56,245 nt of DNA, taken from the NCBI GenBank assembly GCA_964392455.1, contig CAYMPG010000012.1:1-56245 (forward strand). Reading direction: 5' to 3'. The DNA comes from SFEL01 sp964392455. GTDB lineage: Bacteria; Bacillota; Clostridia; Christensenellales; CAG-138. Both the position numbers and the translations under genes were made by a program. Positions 9,116 through 16,333 of the stretch are shown here, piece after piece. How positions within the stretch are numbered: position 1 is the stretch's first letter; the number at the start of each line of letters is the position of its first letter. The notes beneath the pieces are model-generated. The model saw only the letters and a list, made by a program, of their open reading frames with translations. It made no database searches and was not told where the DNA came from.

Positions 9116-10075
9116 ATGATGGATTCACATAAAAACAAAATCGGCCTTATCGTAGGCCCAACTGCCAGCGGAAAGACGGCCGTTTCCATAGCACTTGCCC
9201 AAAGGCTCAATGGGGAGATAGTATCAGCCGACTCCATACAGGTTTATCGTGGTATGGACATAGGCTCAGCAAAGCCCACCCTCAGCGAGCGGCAGGGAAT
9301 ACCGCATCACCTTATGGACGCTGTGGATATTGATTCTCCAAAGTTCAGCGTTGCAGAATACCGGCGTATGGCAGGGGAGGCAATAGCAGACATTGCAGGC
9401 AGAGGAAAGTATCCCATAGTAGTAGGTGGAACCGGGCTGTATATAAATTCGCTTATATACCCCCTGAATTTTACCTCAGTTCCATCAGATGAAAAGCTGC
9501 GTAATGAGCTTGCCGCCCTGGAAGCGGAAAGCAAGGGGGCAGCTTACAGGCTCCTGCAGGCTGAAGACCCGCGGGCGGCTCAGCGGCTGCACCCAAATGA
9601 CGTGAAGCGGGTTATACGAGCCTTAGAGGTACTGCGCCTTACTGGAAAGTCCATTGATGAGCATGGCGGCGATTTTGCAAACAGCGCAAATGAGGAAATA
9701 CCTTATGAGCCTGTGATAGCCGGCCTTACAATGCCCCGTGAGCTCCTTTATCAGCGCATAAACCTGAGGGTGGATATGATGCTGGAGCAGGGGCTGCTGG
9801 AGGAAGCACGGGCCATATATCAAGCTGGGTACGATAAATCCTTACCGGCACTTCAGGGCCTTGGCTACAAGCAGCTCTTCAAATATTTTTCAGGCGAATA
9901 CACGCTGGATGAGGCAATAGACGCCATAAAGCTGGAAACGCGCCACTTTGCCAAGCGCCAGCTCACCTGGTTCAGGCGGGATAAGCGCATAGTATGGTTT
10001 GACGTATCCCTGTATTCCTCAAGGGATGAGCTGAATGAGGCCATATATATGCTTTTTTCAGGAGATAAGCGATGA
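9116..10075 (+). CDS. miaA: tRNA dimethylallyltransferase MiaA
   Basis: Transfers the dimethylallyl group of DMAPP to A37 of tRNAs reading UNN codons, the step before MiaB. The 319-residue protein has the P-loop GPTASGKT at about 14-21 and the family motifs SADSIQVYRGMDIGSAKP, PHHLMD, VGGTGLY and GLGYKQL. The start directly abuts the mutL stop (TAA-ATG); the in-frame ATGATG leaves a one-codon ambiguity. Its last bases overlap the hfq start, so the two are translationally coupled. Confidence 0.96.
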   Translation: MMDSHKNKIGLIVGPTASGKTAVSIALAQRLNGEIVSADSIQVYRGMDIGSAKPTLSERQGIPHHLMDAVDIDSPKFSVAEYRRMAGEAIADIAGRGKYPIVVGGTGLYINSLIYPLNFTSVPSDEKLRNELAALEAESKGAAYRLLQAEDPRAAQRLHPNDVKRVIRALEVLRLTGKSIDEHGGDFANSANEEIPYEPVIAGLTMPRELLYQRINLRVDMMLEQGLLEEARAIYQAGYDKSLPALQGLGYKQLFKYFSGEYTLDEAIDAIKLETRHFAKRQLTWFRRDKRIVWFDVSLYSSRDELNEAIYMLFSGDKR

Positions 10076-10317
10076 ATAAACCCATAAATCTTCAGGATGC
10101 CTTTTTAAATGGCGCCAGAAAATCAAAGACACCTGTTACCATACACGTTACAAATGGCTATCAGATAAAAAACGCAATGATAACCGGCTATGATAACTTT
10201 GTTGTCACGGTAGAAGCGGATGGAGTGCAGATGATGATATATAAGTCTGCCATATCCACCGTTACTCCAAACGCCAAAATAAACATACATCAAAATACCG
10301 AAGGACAGGATAAATAA
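10072..10317 (+). CDS. hfq: RNA chaperone Hfq
   Basis: An 81-residue Sm-like protein forming a hexameric ring that binds A- and U-rich RNA. The Sm1 region (INLQDAFLNGARKSKTPVTIHV) and Sm2 motif YKSAIST are visible; the usual enteric form of Sm2 is YKHAIST. The start overlaps the miaA stop as ATGA. The miaA-hfq pair is widely conserved in bacteria. The short C-terminal tail (HQNTEGQDK) is typical of Gram-positive Hfq, which lacks the long acidic tail of the enteric protein. Confidence 0.96.
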   Translation: MNKPINLQDAFLNGARKSKTPVTIHVTNGYQIKNAMITGYDNFVVTVEADGVQMMIYKSAISTVTPNAKINIHQNTEGQDK

Positions 10318-10318
10318 A

Positions 10319-11596
10319 ATGAGCGCCGCAGAATGTGAACTGCTCGGCATATCCGCCGGAGCATACAGCTACGTAAAAGAATGTGAAAGGGAGCTTGCAG
10401 CCACCTTTGCAAAAATAGATGACGTGGAGGCCGCAGGCCAGGCCCGTGTGCTGTCTGCTTTCCAGCAGGAGCATATTGCTTTAAGGCACTTTGCGCCTAC
10501 CACCGGCTATGGCTATGATGATATTGGCCGTGATACGCTGGATAAGGTTTTTGCGGCTGCCCTTGAGGCGGAGGATGCCCTTGTGCGCCCACAGATAACC
10601 TCAGGTACCCATGCCATATTTACAGCCCTCTCAGGGCTGCTGGAGCCGGGGGATACCATGCTTTCCCTTACCGGAAAGCCTTACGATACCCTCGAAAAGG
10701 CAATAGGCATATCTGGCAACGAATACAATTCCCTTACACGCATGGGCGTAAAATACAGCCAGATCGAGCTGAATGATGGGCATATCGACCTTGCCGCCGC
10801 AGAAAAAACCCTTTTCCCACAGGTGAAGCTGGTGTATTTTCAGCGCTCCAGAGGTTACTCATGGCGCAATGCCCTTACACCCGAGGAAATGCTGCCCGCC
10901 TTTGAGCTGGTGCGCCGAATTGCCCCTGATGCATTTATAGTGGTGGATAATTGCTACGGCGGCTTTACCCGTATGCATGAGCCAACGTACTATGGCGCCG
11001 ATGTTATTATAGGGTCGCTTATAAAGAACCTTGGAGGCGGCATCGCTCCCACAGGCGGCTATATTGCAGGCACAAAGAGGGCGATAGAACGCATAGAAAT
11101 GAAGCTGACAGTGCCAGGCATGGGCAGGGAGGTAGGGTCTTATTCAGGCTCATATGCGCCGTTTTATCAGGGGCTTTTCCTTGCGCCCCATGTTACCGCC
11201 CAGGCAATAAAGAGCGCTGTGCTTTTTGCCCGTGTATTTGAAAAGGCAGGCATGGTGAGTATGCCCGCCAGCACCGATGAGCGCTCGGATATAGTTCAGT
11301 CACTCAGGTTCAATTCCGCTGATGCTCTTATATCCTTCTGCCGCAGCATACAAAAAGCGGCCCCGGTGGATAGCTTTGTCCAGCCGGAGCCATGGGATAT
11401 GCCCGGATATACCAGCCAGGTCATAATGGCGGCAGGCGCATTTGTGCAGGGCTCATCCATTGAGCTTAGCGCAGATGCTCCCATTGTGGAGCCATATACT
11501 GCATATGTGCAGGGAGGCCTTACCTTTGCCCATGGAAGGATAGGGGCCATGTACGCCCTTGATGACCTGATAAGGATAGGGGAAGTAAGAATATAA
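10319..11596 (+). CDS. ynbB: Methionine gamma-lyase family PLP enzyme (YnbB-like)
   Basis: A 425-residue fold-type-I PLP enzyme of the family often called aluminium-resistance protein or Met_gamma_lyase. The Schiff-base lysine is expected in GSLIKNLGGGIAPTGGYIAG. An upstream VVDNCYGGF supplies the Asp that contacts the pyridine ring, and TSGTHAIFTALSG resembles the phosphate-binding part. The real substrate of this family is unsettled; C-S lyase activity is inferred from fold only. It is last in the miaB operon, one base after the hfq stop, and converges on lexA with only three bases between their ends. The hfq-ynbB neighbourhood also occurs in Bacillus. Confidence 0.9.
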   Translation: MSAAECELLGISAGAYSYVKECERELAATFAKIDDVEAAGQARVLSAFQQEHIALRHFAPTTGYGYDDIGRDTLDKVFAAALEAEDALVRPQITSGTHAIFTALSGLLEPGDTMLSLTGKPYDTLEKAIGISGNEYNSLTRMGVKYSQIELNDGHIDLAAAEKTLFPQVKLVYFQRSRGYSWRNALTPEEMLPAFELVRRIAPDAFIVVDNCYGGFTRMHEPTYYGADVIIGSLIKNLGGGIAPTGGYIAGTKRAIERIEMKLTVPGMGREVGSYSGSYAPFYQGLFLAPHVTAQAIKSAVLFARVFEKAGMVSMPASTDERSDIVQSLRFNSADALISFCRSIQKAAPVDSFVQPEPWDMPGYTSQVIMAAGAFVQGSSIELSADAPIVEPYTAYVQGGLTFAHGRIGAMYALDDLIRIGEVRI

Positions 11597-11599
11597 TAA

Positions 11600-12220
11600 T
11601 CAATATTTTCGGATAAGGGATATCACCTTGCCGATGATCTCAACATCATCATATGCTGCATAAATTGGCTCCATGCTTGAGTTTTCAGGCTGGAGCCTTA
11701 TTCTATCCTTTTCTCTGAATATGCGCTTTACGGTGGCAGTATCTCCTGCCACACGGGCAACCGCTATATCGCCGTTATCCACCTGCATGCCCTTATGTAC
11801 CACTATCATATCGCCATTGTTTATGCCGGCTTCTATCATGCTGTCGCCCTTTATATCCAGTATAAATACCTCGCCCTGCTCTGCCCCGTGAAGGAGGGAG
11901 GAGGGGAGAGGAAGTGTTTCGTACATGGTCATATCGTCAAATGCAAGTATAGGCTGGCCTGCTGCGACCGTGCCAACTTTTGGCACGCTGCATATACCCT
12001 TTACTGCAGGGGTAGAAAGGGCAATATTGCGATGTGCAGAATTGCCGCTGGTAAGCAGCCCCATTTTTTTCAGCGTTTGCACATGGGAGAAAACTGTGGA
12101 TGTGGAGCTTAGACCCACAGCAGCACATATTTCTCGTATAGTGGGGGGGATGGAGTTTTCCTGAATGTAGCTGCGGATATAATCATAAACGGCCTGCTGC
12201 GGTTTTGTGAGCTGCTGCAT
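11600..12220 (-). CDS. lexA: SOS repressor LexA
   Basis: A 206-residue LexA. The N-terminal winged helix (residues 1-65, TIREICAAVGLSSTSTVFSHVQTL) binds SOS boxes. The self-cleavage site is Ala87-Gly88 (TVAAGQP), and the catalytic dyad is Ser127 (GDSM) and Lys165 (ATVKR) in a complete S24 peptidase domain, so RecA-stimulated autocleavage should work. The open frame extends further upstream, but ATG 12220 has GGAGGG six bases before it and gives the family-standard N-terminus MQQLTKPQQ. A perfect SOS box abuts its -35 element. RecA is encoded at 19094-20128. Confidence 0.96.
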   Translation of the reverse strand: MQQLTKPQQAVYDYIRSYIQENSIPPTIREICAAVGLSSTSTVFSHVQTLKKMGLLTSGNSAHRNIALSTPAVKGICSVPKVGTVAAGQPILAFDDMTMYETLPLPSSLLHGAEQGEVFILDIKGDSMIEAGINNGDMIVVHKGMQVDNGDIAVARVAGDTATVKRIFREKDRIRLQPENSSMEPIYAAYDDVEIIGKVISLIRKY

Positions 12221-12297
12221 ATAATCCCTCCAATAATCTATCAAAAGATGATATAATAGCATTATGGATAAGACTTTTACCCATAATAGCTTTAAAA

Positions 12298-12338
12298 ATT
12301 ATATCACAGAGCACACAAAAGCTCAAGAACGTTTGTTC
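12298..12338 (-). promoter_or_regulatory. lexA promoter with a perfect SOS box, shared with a divergent gene
   Basis: On the minus strand TTGAGC (12321-12326), a 17-base spacer and TATAAT (12298-12303) form the lexA promoter. Immediately upstream lies GAACGTTTGTTC (12327-12338), a perfect GAAC-N4-GTTC Gram-positive SOS box. On the plus strand the box sits just before another TATAAT (12344-12349) that could drive the gene at 12380. One bound LexA dimer could therefore repress both directions. Confidence 0.88.
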
Positions 12339-12379
12339 GAAGATATAATTTGACATTTTTCGGGAGGAAATATAAGGTT

Positions 12380-12718
12380 ATGTCAGAACGGGATGAGATG
12401 GATTACTGCGATCTGAACCCCACCAAGCTGTGCGATAACTGCTGCCGCTGCATAGAAAGCGGGGAAGAATATGAGGAATTTAACATTGAGCTTACAGATA
12501 CCATATCTACGCTGGATGAGCTTGCAGAGCTTCCCTTTGATTTTGATGACGGGGAAGGGGATGAATATACCTTTGACGCAGAAAACGTAGCTCCGCTGGA
12601 TATAGACCCCAAGCTCATGGCTGAGTGGGAGAAAAAGCTGCGTATATACGAAATCGAGGAGGCCCAGCAGCGTGTGCGGAACCTCCACGGCTCAAGAAAG
12701 AGGAGGACAGAGGATTAA
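12380..12718 (+). CDS. Small acidic Cys-rich protein, probable SOS regulon member
   Basis: A 112-residue conserved-type hypothetical protein. Near the N-terminus, Cys10, 18, 21, 22 and 24 (DLNPTKLCDNCCRC) suggest a metal site. The middle is very acidic (FDFDDGEGDE) and the C-terminus ends in a basic helix (RVRNLHGSRKRRTED). I do not recognise a named domain. ATG 12380 is chosen with GGGAGG at 12362-12367, a long spacing of about 12 bases; the open frame also extends back to a TTG at 12350. It is divergent from lexA across a shared SOS box and abuts the recombinase gene tail to tail. DNA-damage induction is inferred from the box, and a regulatory or metal-binding role is possible. Confidence 0.72.
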   Translation: MSERDEMDYCDLNPTKLCDNCCRCIESGEEYEEFNIELTDTISTLDELAELPFDFDDGEGDEYTFDAENVAPLDIDPKLMAEWEKKLRIYEIEEAQQRVRNLHGSRKRRTED

Positions 12719-13765
12719 TCAATCCTCCCTGAGCTTAACCACCTTTGCTGCAAGCCTGCGCCGGTCTTCGGATACTGCCGCATAATGCTTGCGGGTGGTA
12801 TTCACATCCTTATGACCAAGCACATCTGCCACAAGGTAAATATCCCCGGTTTCACGGTAAAGGTTTGTGCCATAGGTGCTCCTCAGCTTGTGCGGGGATA
12901 TTTTCTTTTGCGGCGTGGCGATGGAAGCGTATTTTTTCACGAGATTCTCTACGGCCCTTACTGTAAGCCGCTTGTTTTGCAAAGATAAAAACAGCGCTTC
13001 CTCATGTCCCTCGCAGGCATTCATTTGCTCACGCTCCAGCATGTAATTCAGCAGCGCTGCCCGGGCCTCATCGCCAAATACCAGTATATCCTGATTGCCG
13101 CCCTTTCTTATAATAGAAAACTCATTTTCTGAAAAGTTTATATCATCCATGTTTATACCCACCAGCTCGCTTATGCGTATACCTGTGCCGAGAAACAGGG
13201 TAAGTATAGCCAGGTCTCGGGTCTGTGTGCGCTTGTGAAACTGCTTTTGCTTTTCCGTAAGCCCTTCGCCGGACTGAACTATATCCAGCAGATTTGCTAC
13301 TTCATTCGGCTCAAGGCGCACTATGGCTTTATCATGTATGGTGGGCTGATTTACGAGGGCGGGGGCATTGGTAGTCAGCTTTTCCTTGCGGCAAAAGTAT
13401 TTGTAAAAGGCCCTGAGGGTAGAGAGCTTTCTGGCCCGGGCACGTTCGCCATTGATGTATTCTTTATTCTCCTCATCTGAATAATAGGCAATGTAGCTCA
13501 AATAGTCCTCTATGGTGGAGGTGGTGACCCTGTCCAAATCGGCAAAGGTCAGCTCCTGAACCGTTTTTCCTGAAAATTCAGGCTGCATCACCAGGAACCG
13601 AAAAAATACCCTTAAATCAAAGGCATACGCATAGCGGGTACGCACCATAGTGTCATTCTGTATCCCTCTGAAAAACTCCTGGCAGAAGGGGGGGAGCTCC
13701 TTAAGCAGCTCACGGAGCATTGTGGTATACTTCTTATATTCGCTTCCGGCATAGTTTTCAGGCAT
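12719..13765 (-). CDS. Tyrosine recombinase, XerC/XerD-like
   Basis: A 348-residue site-specific recombinase with an N-terminal SAM-like core-binding domain (about 20-130) and a C-terminal catalytic domain. All catalytic residues are present: Arg197 (GTGIRISE), Lys221 (RKGG), His292/Arg295 (HKLRSTYGT), His318 (LGHKD) and Tyr328 (KHY). Length and motifs fit Xer-type proteins better than phage integrases. ATG 13765 is supported by GGAGGAAAG; the longer open frame to 14050 runs through a palindrome and a promoter and is rejected. No att-like repeats or element genes flank it, so chromosome-dimer resolution is likely. Its promoter lies in a striking inverted repeat (13889-13936). Confidence 0.9.
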   Translation of the reverse strand: MPENYAGSEYKKYTTMLRELLKELPPFCQEFFRGIQNDTMVRTRYAYAFDLRVFFRFLVMQPEFSGKTVQELTFADLDRVTTSTIEDYLSYIAYYSDEENKEYINGERARARKLSTLRAFYKYFCRKEKLTTNAPALVNQPTIHDKAIVRLEPNEVANLLDIVQSGEGLTEKQKQFHKRTQTRDLAILTLFLGTGIRISELVGINMDDINFSENEFSIIRKGGNQDILVFGDEARAALLNYMLEREQMNACEGHEEALFLSLQNKRLTVRAVENLVKKYASIATPQKKISPHKLRSTYGTNLYRETGDIYLVADVLGHKDVNTTRKHYAAVSEDRRRLAAKVVKLRED

Positions 13766-13888
13766 GTTTTTCTTTCCTCCATAGATTTTTATCAAATAGC
13801 TTGGGCATTTGCTGCACACACCGCAGGCTGAATAATCGATCGTCCTAAGGGCAGAGGAACTGGTTGGCAGCGTTTTTATCACACCTAT

Positions 13889-13936
13889 ATTATACACCCA
13901 ACTATTCGTTAAACACAAGTTTAACGAATAGTTGGG
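13889..13936 (-). promoter_or_regulatory. Perfect 18-bp inverted repeat overlapping the recombinase promoter
   Basis: CCCAACTATTCGTTAAAC (13897-13914) and its exact reverse complement (13919-13936) flank a 4-base centre. On the minus strand TTGTGT (rc of 13913-13918) at the centre and TATAAT (rc of 13889-13894), 18 bases apart, read as a promoter pointing at the recombinase gene, leaving a leader of about 115 nt. The arms are far longer than a usual terminator requires. On the plus strand a T-run (GATTTTTTTAT) follows, so a terminator role in that direction is possible, but no plus-strand gene precedes it. An operator or a recombinase binding site are the alternatives. Confidence 0.7.
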
Positions 13937-14281
13937 GGCGATTTTTTTATAAAAGAGGTAATTCAGGCAGACGACTGGAGAATTATACCAAATATGACGG
14001 ACTCGCACAGCTTGGGCCTTGAGCCGATATGTGCAAACCGGCTTTTTCATTATATTATTCTTTTTGTTGCTGCTTCATATTAATAATAAGAAAGCATAAA
14101 GCATCCGTATGTTAGTTTGGCAAGTCGCAACACAGGTGTCCTATTATTAGCTTGCTTGTTTTGCCTGTTTAACTGCTGTGGCTGATTTAACTCCATCATA
14201 AATAGTACTCTTGTCCTGTGTATTGCCCTCCCCTCCTTTTTAAATATAATTGATATTTAATTAACAAATATGTCGTTTAAT
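13937..14281. other. 345-base intergenic region, no supported gene
   Basis: There is no convincing CDS. A weak plus-strand hairpin AGCCG...CGGCT followed by TTTTTC lies near 14023-14047 and could end a small transcript. On the minus strand an AAGGAGGGG motif near 14240 precedes a short frame of about 39 codons starting ATGATGGAG, but the spacing (about 25 bases) is too long for a ribosome site. The region may hold a small RNA or gene remnant; I cannot support either. Confidence 0.35.
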
Positions 14282-14312
14282 AAAGCCCGGCATTTTGTAC
14301 TTGCCGGGCTTT
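14282..14312. terminator. Strong hairpin terminator after the aminotransferase gene
   Basis: AAAGCCCGGCA (14282-14292) pairs perfectly with TGCCGGGCTTT (14302-14312) around a 9-base loop. It lies just past the minus-strand aminotransferase stop. The poly-T is better on the plus side (GTGTTTTTTAC), so it may act in both directions. Confidence 0.8.
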
Positions 14313-14319
14313 GTGTTTT

Positions 14320-15597
14320 TTACTTATTCAGCAGCTTTTCAGCAGCCGCCAGCTTGACGCAGGCACAGAATACTGCCATTGCCTCCCCCAGCTCCTCCAT
14401 CGGCGGATAACTGGGCGCTATGCGAAGATTTGAATCCTCAGGATCTTTGCCGTAAGGATAAGTTGCTCCGGCGCCGGTCATCACAACGCCTGCCTCGCTG
14501 GCAAGCTGATTAGTGCGCTTTGCACAGCCTGGCAGCGTAAAGAAGCTGACGAAGTATCCACCCAGGGGCTTATGCCAGCGGCCTATCCCAAGGGGCGCTA
14601 TCTCACGGCTGAGCCATTCCTCCACCAGGTCAAACTTAGGCTTTAAAAAGGCCGCATGCTTCTTCATATGGGCTATGGTATGCTCCTTATCCTTGAGATA
14701 AAGCACATGGCGAAGCTGGTTTATCTTATCGAAGCCAATGGTCTGTATGGACATAAGCTTCTTCATGTATGCCATATTATCCTTGCTGGCAGCAAAGCAG
14801 GCAATGCCGCCGCCGGGATATGTTACCTTAGAGGTAGATGCAAATTCAAATACCATATCCGGATTGCCAGCTTCACGGCAAAGGCTGATTATATCACGGA
14901 AGGGCATAAATTCGCCCTGAAACTCGTGAACGCAGTAGGCATTATCCCACATTACGGTAAAATCGGGCGCAGCGGGCTTCAGTGCGGCGATGCGGTCAAT
15001 AACCTGCTCGCTGTATACTATTCCATCGGGATTGGAAAACTTGGGTACGCACCATATGCCCTTTACGGCAGGATCCTTTACCAGCTCCTCTACCATGTCC
15101 ATATCCGGGCCATTCTCATCCATAGGTATGGTTATCAGCTCCATGCCAAAGGATTCGCTTATCTTAAAATGCCTGTCATAGCCGGGTGAAGGGCAAAGCC
15201 ACTTGACCTTATCCAGCTTGCACCAGGGCTCCTGAGAGTGCAGCAGGCCGTGGGTATACGCCTTGGATATGGTATCATACATAAGGTTCAGGCTGGCATT
15301 GCCTGCGGCGAAAACCTCATCTGGCTGAACGCCAAGTATATCTGCAAAATACTTTTTGCAGCAAAGAAGGCCATCAAGGCCGCCGTAATTGGAAGAATCC
15401 ATCCCGTCAACAAAATAGTGCTCCCGCACATCTATATCCATCATATCATCCGACAGGGATGTCTGCGCCCTGGAAGGCTTGCCTCTGGACATATCCAGCT
15501 TAAGCCCCTTGGCCTTGCATGCTTCGTATTCGCTTAATGCATCCCTGTAGAAGGCCTGAAGCTCTTCATGGGTCATCTGCTGCAATTTCTTTGCCAT
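14320..15597 (-). CDS. Aspartate aminotransferase, type Ic (PLP-dependent)
   Basis: A 425-residue fold-type-I aminotransferase that resembles the Asp_aminotransf (type Ic AspAT) family. Visible features are RGKPS near the N-terminus, SSNYGGLDGLLCCKKYFA, the cofactor Asp/Tyr in MWDNAYCVHEF, and the Schiff-base Lys in FASTSKVTYPGGGIACF. The substrate-carboxylate Arg is probably in SNLRIAPSYPP. It would exchange aspartate and 2-oxoglutarate for oxaloacetate and glutamate in the cytoplasm. The start at 15597 follows GGAGGATTT. It lies downstream of rnhA but has its own promoter (15639-15668). Confidence 0.88.
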   Translation of the reverse strand: MAKKLQQMTHEELQAFYRDALSEYEACKAKGLKLDMSRGKPSRAQTSLSDDMMDIDVREHYFVDGMDSSNYGGLDGLLCCKKYFADILGVQPDEVFAAGNASLNLMYDTISKAYTHGLLHSQEPWCKLDKVKWLCPSPGYDRHFKISESFGMELITIPMDENGPDMDMVEELVKDPAVKGIWCVPKFSNPDGIVYSEQVIDRIAALKPAAPDFTVMWDNAYCVHEFQGEFMPFRDIISLCREAGNPDMVFEFASTSKVTYPGGGIACFAASKDNMAYMKKLMSIQTIGFDKINQLRHVLYLKDKEHTIAHMKKHAAFLKPKFDLVEEWLSREIAPLGIGRWHKPLGGYFVSFFTLPGCAKRTNQLASEAGVVMTGAGATYPYGKDPEDSNLRIAPSYPPMEELGEAMAVFCACVKLAAAEKLLNK

Positions 15598-15638
15598 AAA
15601 TCCTCCAAAAAAATTAGCATAAATCAACATTTCCGCAT

Positions 15639-15668
15639 ATTATACAGTACTAAAATGCAGTTTGGCAA
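15639..15668 (-). promoter_or_regulatory. Promoter of the aminotransferase gene
   Basis: Minus-strand TTGCCA (rc of 15663-15668), an 18-base spacer and TATAAT (rc of 15639-15644). The -35 box lies in the loop of the rnhA terminator hairpin (15652-15685), so terminator and promoter are interleaved. Confidence 0.65.
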
Positions 15669-15685
15669 TACCGGCGCTGCATTTT
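15652..15685 (-). terminator. Hairpin at the 3' end of rnhA
   Basis: AAAATGCAG (15652-15660) pairs with CTGCATTTT (15677-15685) around a 16-base loop. It overlaps the rnhA stop codon. On the minus strand it is followed by only a short U-run (TTTTAG), so termination may be partial. Confidence 0.5.
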
Positions 15686-16121
15686 ATAAACTTTTTTTGA
15701 TAGCCTCCCTTGCGAGCGCATCGCAGCGGTTATTGTACTGATTGTCGCTATGCCCCTTGACCTTATGCCATACGATGGAATGGGTATTTGCGTGGGCAAG
15801 AAGCATAAGCCACAAGTCCTTGTTTTCCACGTCCTTTTTGGTGCTGGTCTTCCAGCCGTTTCGCTGCCATCCGGCTATCCAGCCCTCTGTAAAGGCCCTG
15901 CAAAGGTATGCGCTGTCGGTATACAGCTCCACCTGACATGGCTCCTTAAGGGCGTCCAGCCCCTTTATGGCGGCCGTGAGCTCCATTCTGTTATTGGTGG
16001 TCAGCGCTTCGCCGCCGGATAGTTCTTTTTTGTGCTCATTGAACATCAGTATGGCACCCCAGCCGCCGGGACCGGGATTGCCGCTGCATGCTCCATCGGT
16101 ATACAATACTACTTTTTTCAA
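15684..16121 (-). CDS. rnhA: Ribonuclease HI
   Basis: Cleaves the RNA strand of RNA-DNA hybrids. The 145-residue protein has the complete DEDD site: Asp9 (YTDGACSGNPGPGGWG), Glu47 (NNRMEL), Asp69 (YTDSAY) and Asp134 (RCDALA), with the conserved His124 in KGH. The basic-protrusion segment (GWIAGWQRNGWKTS) is present, as in E. coli-type RNase HI. The start appears to be TTG at 16121, because GGGAGGATA lies just before it and the family N-terminus (KKVVLYTDG) begins there; upstream in-frame codons are unlikely. Confidence 0.95.
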   Translation of the reverse strand: MKKVVLYTDGACSGNPGPGGWGAILMFNEHKKELSGGEALTTNNRMELTAAIKGLDALKEPCQVELYTDSAYLCRAFTEGWIAGWQRNGWKTSTKKDVENKDLWLMLLAHANTHSIVWHKVKGHSDNQYNNRCDALAREAIKKSL

Positions 16122-16161
16122 TATATCCTCCCGGACGATATTAAATATACAATTTATAAAG

Positions 16162-16191
16162 TTGACACACCCACCCAATGAGTGATATAAT
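16162..16191 (+). promoter_or_regulatory. Strong promoter of the tRNA-Trp gene
   Basis: A consensus TTGACA (16162-16167), an 18-base spacer and TATAAT (16186-16191), 20 bases before the mature tRNA 5' end. It is the best consensus match I found in the window, fitting a stable-RNA gene. Confidence 0.85.
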
Positions 16192-16210
16192 CATCAAGGT
16201 CGACAAACTT

Positions 16211-16284
16211 AGGGGCATGGTGTAATGGTAACACGTGGGTCTCCAAAACCTTTGTTGAGGGTTCGAGTCCTTCTGCCCCTGCCA
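16211..16284 (+). tRNA. trnW: tRNA-Trp (CCA anticodon)
   Basis: The acceptor stem AGGGGCA pairs with TGCCCCT, the D stem is GTGT/ACAC, the anticodon loop CTCCAAA gives anticodon CCA, and the T arm is GAGGG-TTCGAGT-CCTTC. Discriminator G and an encoded CCA end it at 16284. The anticodon stem closes with a U-U mismatch at its base. It is a single-gene transcript with its own promoter and terminator. Confidence 0.95.
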
Positions 16285-16317
16285 ATCGCCGCAATGAAAA
16301 TTGCGGCGATTTTTTTA
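16285..16317 (+). terminator. tRNA-Trp terminator
   Basis: ATCGCCGCAAT (16285-16295) pairs perfectly with ATTGCGGCGAT (16300-16310) over a 4-base loop, then seven Ts. It starts directly after the encoded CCA. Confidence 0.93.
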
Positions 16318-16333
16318 TTGCATTCATGCTTTA

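Noticed and set aside
12719..13765. Recombinase as an integrase marking a mobile element
   Set aside because: No phage, conjugation or att-like repeats are visible around it. Flanking genes are housekeeping and it resembles Xer proteins.
13766..14050. N-terminal extension of the recombinase by 95 residues
   Set aside because: It runs through the 18-bp inverted repeat and the promoter, lacks a ribosome site, and the core family starts fit ATG 13765 with GGAGGAAAG.
14140..14262. Short minus-strand frame starting ATGATGGAG
   Set aside because: The only ribosome-site-like motif is about 25 bases away, and the peptide (rich in Gln and Asn) matches nothing I know.
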